A DNA stretch of 5,437 bases, taken from contig JAJRVH010000101.1 of the NCBI GenBank assembly GCA_021545625.1, positions 1-5,437 on the forward strand. The letters run 5' to 3'. This stretch comes from Zetaproteobacteria bacterium. GTDB taxonomy: Bacteria > Pseudomonadota > Zetaproteobacteria > Mariprofundales > Mariprofundaceae. Shown here piece after piece: positions 1 through 5,437 of this stretch. A program made the translations under genes and the position numbers. The stretch's first letter is position 1. Each line of letters opens with the position of its first letter. The notes below the pieces were generated by a model. The model made no database searches, was not told the DNA's origin, and saw only the letters and a program-made list of their open reading frames with translations.

Positions 1-261
1 CTGTTCTGGGCCTCCTTTGTGCTGAACCCCTATATCAGCATACCGTTGACAGTATTGAAATATGTAGATAAACGGGCTCGCCTGCTGGATGCCTCGAACA
101 TGCGCGACGAGCTGGCGCTCGATCCCTACGTCTTCACCCGCGAGGCCTGGATGCAAAACCGGCAATACCTGATCTACGACGGGCATCCGCCCGGACCCGC
201 CGCATCATCGACGGACGACGACTGGGAAGAGGACGACTGGGAAGACGAGACGGTGACCTAG
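1..261 (+). CDS. C-terminal end of an unidentified membrane protein (5' end outside window)
   Basis: The frame is open from base 1 to a TAG at 259-261, giving 86 residues of a protein whose start lies to the left. The first ~20 residues are hydrophobic (LFWASFVLNPYISIPLTVL) and look like the end of a last membrane helix. A basic stretch (KYVDKRAR) follows, as expected for a cytoplasmic flank, then a soluble tail of about 50 residues ending in an acidic, Trp-containing repeat. I do not recognise the family. A polytopic protein of polysaccharide synthesis or export is possible given the convergent Spherulin-4-like gene ten bases away, but that is a guess from context only. The GTG at base 19 is an internal codon, not a start. 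Codons around bases 34-78 are unusually AT-rich for the window. It is very likely a real gene, because the reading frame has membrane-to-tail architecture and ends cleanly against the neighbouring gene. Confidence 0.7.
   Translation: MFWASFVLNPYISIPLTVLKYVDKRARLLDASNMRDELALDPYVFTREAWMQNRQYLIYDGHPPGPAASSTDDDWEEDDWEDETVT
217..246 (+). repeat. 15-bp tandem repeat, two copies, coding for an acidic tail
   Basis: Two adjacent 15-base units (217-231 and 232-246) differ only at the last base and encode DDWEE and DDWED. They form the acidic C-terminal tail of the membrane protein. The unit length is a multiple of three, so copy-number change would keep the frame. Confidence 0.75.
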
Positions 262-271
262 GGAAAAGCAG

Positions 272-1081
272 CTATCGCACGCGCATGGCCGCAACCATGC
301 CGACCTCCTGATCCCAGTAAGCCGGCAGCCTCGTCCACGGCGATGGCAGCGTCCGGTCGGTCACCAGTACCGCCCCCATGCCCAGCGCCGCGGCATGATC
401 GAGGCTGGACCTGAGGAAGAGCGGATCGTTCACGCCCGCATAAATCAGGGCAATGCGTTGCGAACCCGTCAGCAGGGCGTTTTCCGCGCTGAGCCGGTAG
501 CCGCTCCAGTTCGCCTCGGTATTTTCATACACAACACCCTGGTCGCAACCGCCGGCGGGGTCCAGATAGGCATTCGGGAACGCCGCCCCTGGATTCAGGA
601 TGGTCTGCCGGTAGATCGATCTTCCGTAAGTACACAGCGCCTGGTAATAGGCGATATTACCCGTGGCAACCTGGTCAAAAAACACGCCGTCGATACCATA
701 GGCCTGATAGGCGTCGACATCCTGCTGCACCAGCGACTGCGGACGCATTGCAAATGCCGTATCAACATAGCCCAGCACCGTCACGCCGGCAGCCCGAAGC
801 AGGCCGACACCCGTCACGAACGCAGCCGGCGGCGGCATAAGCGGGCCACTGGACGGGTTGATCACGGCCGTGACCGGCACCCGGGCCGCGGCATCGGCAA
901 CCCGCTGCCAGTCATTACCGGCGACGGCCAGATCCGGATAGCCATATAACAGGACGAACAGTCTCATATTCTGCCCCGCGCCTGACGGCAGCGCAGAGCC
1001 TCCGCCACAGGCCGACAGGCATGTCAGCAGCAACATGGCCCCGATCAGAGGGCTGGTCGGGCGAAAACAGCCGGAAAGCAT
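272..1081 (-). CDS. Spherulin-4 / GH135-like lipoprotein (probable polysaccharide-active protein)
   Basis: A 269-residue predicted lipoprotein. The N-terminus has a hydrophobic segment and a lipobox LSAC with Cys25 as the likely lipidated residue; Gly follows it rather than Asp, which by the Lol rule favours the outer membrane. The body matches the Spherulin-4 (Sph3-like, GH135) pattern of a TIM-barrel glycosidase: INPSSGP at 74-80, LGYVDT at 103-108, Arg113, YGIDGVFFDQ at 128-137 and VVYEN at 183-187. Known GH135 and related enzymes act on galactosamine-containing exopolysaccharides; the substrate here is unknown. The acidic pair usually seen at the end of the FFD motif (Asp-Glu) is Asp136-Gln137 here, so activity is uncertain. 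Cys150 and Cys179 could form a disulfide. The ATG at 1079-1081 is chosen because a start at Met16 would leave a signal peptide with no basic residue; there is no clear Shine-Dalgarno. The gene lies 25 bp after aroC and may be the last gene of that transcript. It converges with the plus-strand gene with a 10-bp gap and no visible terminator. Confidence 0.85.
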   Translation of the reverse strand: MLSGCFRPTSPLIGAMLLLTCLSACGGGSALPSGAGQNMRLFVLLYGYPDLAVAGNDWQRVADAAARVPVTAVINPSSGPLMPPPAAFVTGVGLLRAAGVTVLGYVDTAFAMRPQSLVQQDVDAYQAYGIDGVFFDQVATGNIAYYQALCTYGRSIYRQTILNPGAAFPNAYLDPAGGCDQGVVYENTEANWSGYRLSAENALLTGSQRIALIYAGVNDPLFLRSSLDHAAALGMGAVLVTDRTLPSPWTRLPAYWDQEVGMVAAMRVR

Positions 1082-1094
1082 CTCAGCCGCCCGC

Positions 1095-1116
1095 CCGTCT
1101 CATGATTCAGAGACGG
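1095..1116 (-). other. Perfect 7-bp inverted repeat enclosing the aroC stop codon
   Basis: CCGTCTC (1095-1101) and GAGACGG (1110-1116) are perfect inverted copies separated by 8 bases. On the minus-strand transcript the loop contains the aroC TGA, and the hairpin ends 13 nt before the ATG of the lipoprotein gene. No U-run follows, so it is not a canonical intrinsic terminator. It may be an attenuating, RNA-stabilising or translation-modulating hairpin, or coincidence in GC-rich DNA. Confidence 0.45.
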
Positions 1117-2171
1117 CTGGCCCGGTGGCGCAGAAGATGATCGGCCAGCACCAGCGCCAGCATCGCCTCGGCGATCGGCACCGCGCGAATGCCGACGCAC
1201 GGATCGTGGCGCCCCCTGGTGACGATTTCGGTTTCGTTGCCGTGGATATCGATGGTCGGCCTCGGCTTCAGAATCGACGAGGTCGGCTTGAGCGCCATGC
1301 GCACATGGATCGTATCGCCGTTGGAAATACCGCCAAGCACGCCGCCCGCATGATTGCTGACAAAGCCGTCGGCGCGCATCGCATCGCCGAACTGCGAGCC
1401 CTTGCTCTCGATGCAGGAGAAGCCGTCACCCACTTCAACGCCCTTGACGGCCTGAATGCTCATCATCGCCTTGGCGATATCGGCATCCAGCCGGTCGAAC
1501 ACCGGTTCGCCCAGCCCCGGAATCATGCCGTGTGCCTCGACCACAACACCGGCGCCGATCGAATCGCCCTGCTTGCGCAGCGCGTCCATGAACGCCGCCA
1601 TTTCCTCTGCAGCCCCGGCATCCGGGCAAAAGAACGGATTGCGCGCAATCTCGTCAGCATCGAAACGGGCCGCATCGGCCCGGACCGGACCGATCTGGTC
1701 CACCCAGCCGGTGATCGTGATGCCGGCAACCTCGCGCAGCAGCTTTTTCGCCACCGCGCCGGCGGCCACGCGCATCGCCGTTTCGCGCGCCGAGGAACGG
1801 CCGCCGCCCCGGTAGTCGCGCATGCCGCACTTTTCGTAGAAGGTGAAATCGGCATGGCCGGGCCGGAACTTGTCCCTGATCTCGGAATAATCCTTGCTGC
1901 GCTGGTCGGTGTTGCGGATCAGCAGCCCGATCGGACAGCCGGTCGTTTTACCCTCGAACACGCCGGACAGGATCTCGACGCGGTCATCCTCGCGCCGCTG
2001 GGTCGTGTACTTCGACTGGCCGGGCTTGCGGCGGTCGAGATCCGGCTGAATATCGGCCTCGGACAGTTCGAGACCCGCCGGGCAACCGTCGATGATGGCC
2101 GTGAGCGCCGGCCCGTGCGACTCGCCGGCCGTGGCGACGCGGAAGATCTGCCCGAAGGATGAGCCGGACAC
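1107..2171 (-). CDS. aroC: Chorismate synthase
   Basis: Chorismate synthase, the last step of the shikimate pathway: 5-enolpyruvylshikimate-3-phosphate is converted to chorismate with reduced FMN as cofactor, in the cytoplasm. The 354-residue product is close to the usual bacterial length (E. coli about 361) and shows all three family signatures: GESHGPALTAIIDGCP at 16-31, GMRDYRGGGRSSARETA at 116-132 and RGRHDPCVGIRAVPIAEAM at 319-337. The family's catalytic histidines correspond to His19 (GESHG) and His106 (RPGHAD), and the conserved Asp is Asp323 (RHDP). The start is set at GTG 2169-2171 because the protein then begins (V)SGSSFGQIFRV, matching the family N-terminus. The frame stays open far upstream through fabI, but that extension is antisense-like noise. 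The GTG lies two bases after the fabI stop and has only a weak Shine-Dalgarno, which implies translation coupled to fabI. The stop codon sits in the loop of a hairpin. Confidence 0.97.
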   Translation of the reverse strand: MSGSSFGQIFRVATAGESHGPALTAIIDGCPAGLELSEADIQPDLDRRKPGQSKYTTQRREDDRVEILSGVFEGKTTGCPIGLLIRNTDQRSKDYSEIRDKFRPGHADFTFYEKCGMRDYRGGGRSSARETAMRVAAGAVAKKLLREVAGITITGWVDQIGPVRADAARFDADEIARNPFFCPDAGAAEEMAAFMDALRKQGDSIGAGVVVEAHGMIPGLGEPVFDRLDADIAKAMMSIQAVKGVEVGDGFSCIESKGSQFGDAMRADGFVSNHAGGVLGGISNGDTIHVRMALKPTSSILKPRPTIDIHGNETEIVTRGRHDPCVGIRAVPIAEAMLALVLADHLLRHRASRL

Positions 2172-2173
2172 GC

Positions 2174-2956
2174 CTATTCGATGCCCGGATCGCCGGCACC
2201 GACATGGAAGCCGGCATCGACATAATGCACCTCGCCGGTGACGCCGGAGGAAAGGTCCGACACCAGATAGACGCAGGTGTTGCCGACCTCGTCCTGGGTC
2301 ACGTTGCGGCCCAGCATCGATCCGCGGGCACTCTTCTCCATCAGTTTGCGGAAATTGCCGACGGCCGAGGCAGCCAGTGTGCGGATCGGACCCGCCGACA
2401 GGGAATTGACGCGGATATTGTCCGGACCCAGATCCTGGGCCAGATAACGGGTCGAGGCTTCCAGCGCCGCCTTGGCCACGCCCATGATATTGTAGCCGGG
2501 TACCGCGCGCTCGGCACCCAGATAGGTCATCGTTACCATGCTGCCGCCGTTTTTCATCAACGGCGCGGCCTGCCGGGCACAGGCGATGAACGAATAGGCC
2601 GAGATATCCAGCGCCAGCCGGAAGTCGGCCCGCGAGGTCGTCGAAAAACGATCGCGCAGCGCATCCTTGTTGGCATAGGCAATCGAATGCACGATAAAGT
2701 CCAGCTCGCCCCACTGATCCTTCACCTGCGCGAAAAATGCCTCGATGCTGGCATCGTCGGATACGTCCATCGGCGCGATGATCTCGGCATCCAGGCTTTC
2801 GGCCAGCGGTCGCACCCGCCGTTCCATCTGCTCGCCCAGATAGTTAAGGCCCAGCGTCGCGCCTTCGCGCCGGGCTGCCTGCGCCACGCCCCAGGCGATC
2901 GACTTGTCGTTGGCGACGCCCAGCACCAGCCCCTTCTTACCTTCCAGAATACCCAC
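2174..2956 (-). CDS. fabI: Enoyl-[acyl-carrier-protein] reductase, FabI type
   Basis: NAD(P)H-dependent reductase of the last step of each type II fatty-acid elongation cycle, turning trans-2-enoyl-ACP into acyl-ACP in the cytoplasm. The 260-residue product matches E. coli FabI (262) in length and motifs. The atypical short-chain dehydrogenase nucleotide loop GVANDKSIAWG is at 13-23, HSIAYA at 90-95 and YLGAERAVPGYN at 145-156. The catalytic set is Tyr145, Tyr155 and Lys162 (Y-x6-K), and the substrate-binding loop SAGPIRTLAASAVGNF is at 187-202. The start is GTG (2954-2956), giving MGILEGKKGLVLGVAN, which fits the family N-terminus and has a strong AGGAGG six bases upstream. The stop TAG is two bases before the aroC start, so the two genes are almost certainly one operon. 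Ala93 occupies the place of E. coli Gly93, a natural variant in several FabI proteins. Confidence 0.97.
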   Translation of the reverse strand: MGILEGKKGLVLGVANDKSIAWGVAQAARREGATLGLNYLGEQMERRVRPLAESLDAEIIAPMDVSDDASIEAFFAQVKDQWGELDFIVHSIAYANKDALRDRFSTTSRADFRLALDISAYSFIACARQAAPLMKNGGSMVTMTYLGAERAVPGYNIMGVAKAALEASTRYLAQDLGPDNIRVNSLSAGPIRTLAASAVGNFRKLMEKSARGSMLGRNVTQDEVGNTCVYLVSDLSSGVTGEVHYVDAGFHVGAGDPGIE

Positions 2957-2962
2957 GCACTC

Positions 2963-2968
2963 CCTCCT
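2963..2968 (-). promoter_or_regulatory. Ribosome binding site of fabI
   Basis: The minus strand reads AGGAGG, a full consensus Shine-Dalgarno, with six bases to the GTG at 2954-2956. It is the strongest ribosome binding site in the window and decides the GTG start of fabI. Confidence 0.85.
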
Positions 2969-2986
2969 GCAAAAATAATCCGCGCT

Positions 2987-2995
2987 ATTTTAGCA
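2987..2995 (-). promoter_or_regulatory. Candidate extended -10 promoter before fabI
   Basis: In the 47-bp gap upstream of fabI the minus strand reads TGCTAAAAT, matching the extended -10 form TGnTATAAT with one mismatch in the hexamer. It lies about 30 bp upstream of the start codon in a locally AT-rich patch. No good -35 hexamer is present at 16-18 bp. It could let fabI-aroC be transcribed separately from the upstream DUF58-transglutaminase genes; this is a prediction from sequence alone. Confidence 0.4.
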
Positions 2996-3003
2996 CGCAT
3001 TGT

Positions 3004-4884
3004 TCAAAGCGCACGCAAATGGCGTCTCAGCAGCCGCCGGTTCCACGGAGAGGCAGCGCCGTAGGCCTGCGCCTCCCAGGCCGAAACAAAGCGCCGCCAG
3101 CGCCCCTCGTCCACGCCTGCCGGCACCGGCAGGCTTCGCAGCGTCTGCGAAGGACTGCGCTCGCGGCCGTGTCGTTTCAGCCAGGCATCGAGCAGCGGCC
3201 ACAGGCTGCCGCGTCGCCGCGGCCGGCGACGGCGCAGCAGCCGAAGGCCCGGCAGGGCTGCCAGCAGCAGGCCCGCCAATACCAGCACATGCCTTTCGAT
3301 CCGCTCCCACAGCCCGCGCAGCAAGGCGGCGCGATCCGAATCCTGGAACTCCAGCACATAGCGATACCAGCCCAGCCGGATGCTTTCCCAGACATCGTCC
3401 AGCGCCTGAAAGCGCACGCCGCTCATCTGCCAGCGCGATGGCGGCGTCGCATCCATCAGCTGCCAGCGTCCGTCCAGCCACACCTCAACCCAGCTGTGGG
3501 CATGCTGCCGTCGCAGCAGCAGAAAGCCGCCCACCTCGTTCCATTCGCCGCCGAAATAGCCATTCACGACCCTCGCCGGCAGGCCCAGCTCGCGTGCCGC
3601 CAGCGCCAGCGCTGTCGCATACAGCTCGCAGTGCCCCCGCCTCATGCGCAGGAACGACGCGACCGGATGCTGCGCATCGACCGGCGCCTGCAGATCATAG
3701 GTCCAGCCCTGCAAGATCCGGCGCAAGCGCTGCAGGGTCGCAACCGGCGCTTCCCCGCCACGGCGCTGCGCAGCCACCCATGCCCGCAGGGCGGCCGGCA
3801 CGAGCCGCCGGCTCATCTCCTGCGGAAGCGGCGCGCGCCATGCCGCCAGCGCCGGCTGCTCTCGGCCGGCTGTCTGCATCCGGATGCGCAGGCGCCGCGC
3901 CGGCGGGCGATCAAACAACAGCGCTCCGTCCCGCCGGACGACCGCCATTTCCGGCATCCGGACGATCGCCGAAAGACCCTGCGGCAACGGCAGATAACCA
4001 TGATCCGTCGCCTCGCGATACACGGCGATATCCAGCCCGCCCCGGGCGGCGCCGATATCGCCGCCGCGCCGGATCATGGCGGCAGCGCGGCCGGGCAGTT
4101 GCCGCCAGCCCCGGCCCGTGAAATACCCCAGCGTCGCGCCCCGCCAGTAAAGGTCGGAGATACGGCGGCGAAAATCGTTCAGCGCGTCCTCCGGCAACGG
4201 CTGCGCGGGTTCGACGCGCATCATCACGGTCGGGTCAAGCTGGCGGGCGAAATCGCCCAGCTCCACCTGATCGGAAAAGCCGCTGGTCTGCATGCGCGGC
4301 TGGGTCGGCTGCAGCAGGGAATGCGCCTCGAAACGCGGCATGGCGACGAACAGCAGCGCCGCCAGCACGGCCATGCCGAGCATGATCGGCATATCGCGAC
4401 CAGCCGGCGGCAGCTGCAGATCGCCGCCCGGCCAGTTCAGGCCATACAGGCGGAAGGATGCCCGCCACATGAACCACATCAGGGCCGTCAGCGGCAGCAG
4501 ATAGAGAAAGGAATCGGTCAGCACGGCCGCCGCCAGTGCCAGAAACAGGCCGACGAGCATGCGGTGCAGATGATTGCGCGGCGTCGGCGCCTCGATCACG
4601 ACGGCCAGCGCAAGAATCAGCATGAAGTCGGTGAATGCGACGATCCACTCCCGCCCCAGCAGCAGCTCGATGCCGACCCAGAAAAAGCCGAACCAGCCGA
4701 TCAGGCTGGCCTGCATCTCGCTCAGCGCGAAACCCGGCCCGCGCCACAGCCGCAGCAGCGCGGCCAGCACCGACAGGCTCCAGTAGAACGGACTGACGAA
4801 ATCGGACAGGGCCAGCGATGCGATACCGCACATCAGCACGGCCAGCGTCAACCGCTCGGCGCCTGCAAACGCGGCCCCCGTCAC
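3004..4884 (-). CDS. tgpA: TgpA-like membrane transglutaminase (DUF3488 / transglutaminase-like / DUF4129)
   Basis: A 626-residue membrane protein of the TgpA family (P. aeruginosa TgpA is about 668 residues and essential). Residues ~12-182 hold several hydrophobic helices separated by short loops (roughly 12-28, 60-76, 83-99, 108-139, 166-182), the DUF3488-type N-terminal region. A large extracytoplasmic region follows, with a transglutaminase-like domain at about 380-485. Its triad is complete: Cys419 in RRGHCELYATA, His463 in HAHSWVEVW and Asp478 in LMDATPP. A last membrane helix (~533-550) leads into a basic cytoplasmic tail with a DUF4129-like segment (~560-626). The family fold predicts a cysteine-dependent acyl-transfer or protease-like activity in the periplasm; the natural substrate is not known to me. 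The start is GTG 4882-4884, overlapping the DUF58 stop as GTGA, with a GGAG eight bases upstream at 4893-4896; the longer open frame upstream merely shadows DUF58. The symbol rests on family resemblance. Confidence 0.93.
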   Translation of the reverse strand: MTGAAFAGAERLTLAVLMCGIASLALSDFVSPFYWSLSVLAALLRLWRGPGFALSEMQASLIGWFGFFWVGIELLLGREWIVAFTDFMLILALAVVIEAPTPRNHLHRMLVGLFLALAAAVLTDSFLYLLPLTALMWFMWRASFRLYGLNWPGGDLQLPPAGRDMPIMLGMAVLAALLFVAMPRFEAHSLLQPTQPRMQTSGFSDQVELGDFARQLDPTVMMRVEPAQPLPEDALNDFRRRISDLYWRGATLGYFTGRGWRQLPGRAAAMIRRGGDIGAARGGLDIAVYREATDHGYLPLPQGLSAIVRMPEMAVVRRDGALLFDRPPARRLRIRMQTAGREQPALAAWRAPLPQEMSRRLVPAALRAWVAAQRRGGEAPVATLQRLRRILQGWTYDLQAPVDAQHPVASFLRMRRGHCELYATALALAARELGLPARVVNGYFGGEWNEVGGFLLLRRQHAHSWVEVWLDGRWQLMDATPPSRWQMSGVRFQALDDVWESIRLGWYRYVLEFQDSDRAALLRGLWERIERHVLVLAGLLLAALPGLRLLRRRRPRRRGSLWPLLDAWLKRHGRERSPSQTLRSLPVPAGVDEGRWRRFVSAWEAQAYGAASPWNRRLLRRHLRAL

Positions 4885-5437
4885 GCTCCGCGCTCCAGCG
4901 TGAGCAGCATGCCGGCACCGGACGCCGGCGGCCGGGCAGACGGCTCGCAGGCGGCCAGCGCCCGGGCCGCCCGGTGCCACGATGCCCGGTCCATGGTATC
5001 GAATTCCCTGTCCCCGAGTATGAGACGGCCGGGCCGGCCCTGCCGCTGCCGGAGCCAGAACCATGCCCGGCCGAGCAGGCGCTCGAAATCCCGCCTCGTT
5101 CGCCCTGACGGCAGGCGTAAATCGACGCGCAGGCAGGCCTCCTCGCGGCTTTCGGAAGCCGACCCGAAGCGCTTGATGACCCAGTCCGTCCGTCCGGCGC
5201 CCATCGGCCATGCCGCCTTGCGCCAGTGGATACGCGATGGTGCGTCGCCCGGCACGTAAGCCCGCAGATCACGCCACTCGTCCTCCGCGCGATGGCTGCC
5301 CGCCTGCATCGGCCAGGGCACTTCCGCCGGCAGCGCCGCGATCTCGCAGGCCACGGCGCGGCGCTGTTGCAGAAAGAACAGGCCGGTCGGACCTTCACCG
5401 GCGAGTTCAATTGTATCGAAACAGAACAGGCCGCGCC
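4881..5437 (-). CDS. DUF58 domain protein, C-terminal part (5' end outside window)
   Basis: The frame is open from the right edge to a TGA at 4881-4883, giving 184 residues of the C-terminal part. Residues ~12-40 resemble the beta-rich stretch that precedes the DUF58 core (GPTGLFFLQQ, as in the usual PFGLF segment). The core signature is at ~54-90: WRDLRAYVPGDAPSRIHWRK followed by WVIKRF, corresponding to the family's GLR-Y-PGD-RxIxW pattern. The remaining ~90 residues match the short variant common in proteobacterial DUF58 proteins. The function is not known in detail; members sit between a MoxR AAA+ ATPase and a TgpA-type transglutaminase and are thought to act with them in envelope maintenance. 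The GTGA overlap with tgpA indicates translational coupling and supports that partnership. A GTG at 5352-5354 is internal, because the conserved sequence continues upstream of it to the window edge. A moxR gene would be expected beyond the right edge. Confidence 0.9.
   Translation of the reverse strand, partial: RGLFCFDTIELAGEGPTGLFFLQQRRAVACEIAALPAEVPWPMQAGSHRAEDEWRDLRAYVPGDAPSRIHWRKAAWPMGAGRTDWVIKRFGSASESREEACLRVDLRLPSGRTRRDFERLLGRAWFWLRQRQGRPGRLILGDREFDTMDRASWHRAARALAACEPSARPPASGAGMLLTLERGA

Noticed and set aside
262..271. A possible bidirectional terminator between the convergent gene ends.
   Set aside because: The 10-base gap and its flanks show no stable stem with a T-run on either strand.
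1035..2162. A 375-codon plus-strand frame over aroC and smaller plus-strand frames over the lipoprotein gene (395-949) and fabI (2159-3064).
   Set aside because: They are antisense to genes with clear family motifs and show no motif, hydrophobic pattern or ribosome binding site of their own.
2671..2690. Ala93 in FabI at the position where E. coli Gly93 changes reduce triclosan sensitivity.
   Set aside because: Ala is the natural residue here in other FabI proteins, including triclosan-sensitive ones such as S. aureus FabI as I recall it, so it is no evidence of resistance.
2172..2714. An in-frame N-terminal extension of aroC by about 180 codons upstream of the GTG.
   Set aside because: The extension overlaps fabI in another frame and has no family similarity, whereas the GTG at 2169-2171 gives the canonical chorismate synthase N-terminus.
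4885..5211. An in-frame N-terminal extension of the transglutaminase into DUF58.
   Set aside because: The extra residues are a Pro/Arg/Gly-rich shadow of the DUF58 frame. Membrane-helix-like sequence begins only after the GTG that overlaps the DUF58 stop.
3019..5259. A 746-codon open frame on the plus strand, antisense to tgpA and DUF58.
   Set aside because: Its translation is low-complexity (rich in Gln, Arg, Ala, Pro and His) with no recognisable domain. It mirrors two well-supported minus-strand genes; long antisense frames are expected from GC-rich codon bias.
5352..5354. A GTG as the start of the DUF58 gene.
   Set aside because: The frame continues open to the window edge with DUF58-like sequence upstream, so the true start lies outside the window.

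Overview
The window is a GC-rich, densely packed stretch of bacterial chromosome. It has a short convergent plus-strand gene end on the left and a tightly spaced minus-strand gene string across the remaining ~5.2 kb. A Gram-negative proteobacterium, plausibly a betaproteobacterium, is suggested by three things: a FabI-type enoyl-ACP reductase, a DUF58 plus TgpA-type transglutaminase pair, and a lipoprotein signal. That assignment is inference from gene content and style; no rRNA or other marker is present. I found no tRNA, rRNA, CRISPR array, insertion sequence or phage element.

Layout, left to right. Bases 1-261 (+) are the 3' end of a membrane-protein gene that I cannot name; it ends in an acidic tail built on a 15-bp tandem repeat. 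Ten bases further on, the minus-strand genes end. Read in their own direction (right to left) they are: the C-terminal part of a DUF58 protein (running off the right edge); a 626-residue TgpA-like membrane transglutaminase with an intact Cys-His-Asp triad, whose GTG start overlaps the DUF58 stop; fabI (enoyl-ACP reductase) after a 47-bp gap carrying a strong ribosome binding site and a candidate extended -10; aroC (chorismate synthase), whose GTG start lies two bases after the fabI stop; and, 25 bp downstream of aroC, a Spherulin-4/GH135-like lipoprotein.

Functionally, the DUF58/TgpA pair belongs to the widespread MoxR-DUF58-TgpA envelope module, while fabI and aroC are core enzymes of fatty-acid and aromatic biosynthesis. 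The terminal lipoprotein is probably an envelope or extracellular-polysaccharide glycosidase or binding protein. All genes from DUF58 to the lipoprotein are co-directional with gaps of at most 47 bp and could be one transcript, perhaps with an internal promoter before fabI.

The window is mostly ordinary housekeeping sequence. The points most worth a second look are a Glu-to-Gln change at a probable catalytic position in the Spherulin-4-like protein, a perfect 7-bp hairpin enclosing the aroC stop codon, and the unidentified membrane protein with its acidic repeat tail. I see no convincing new multi-gene system.
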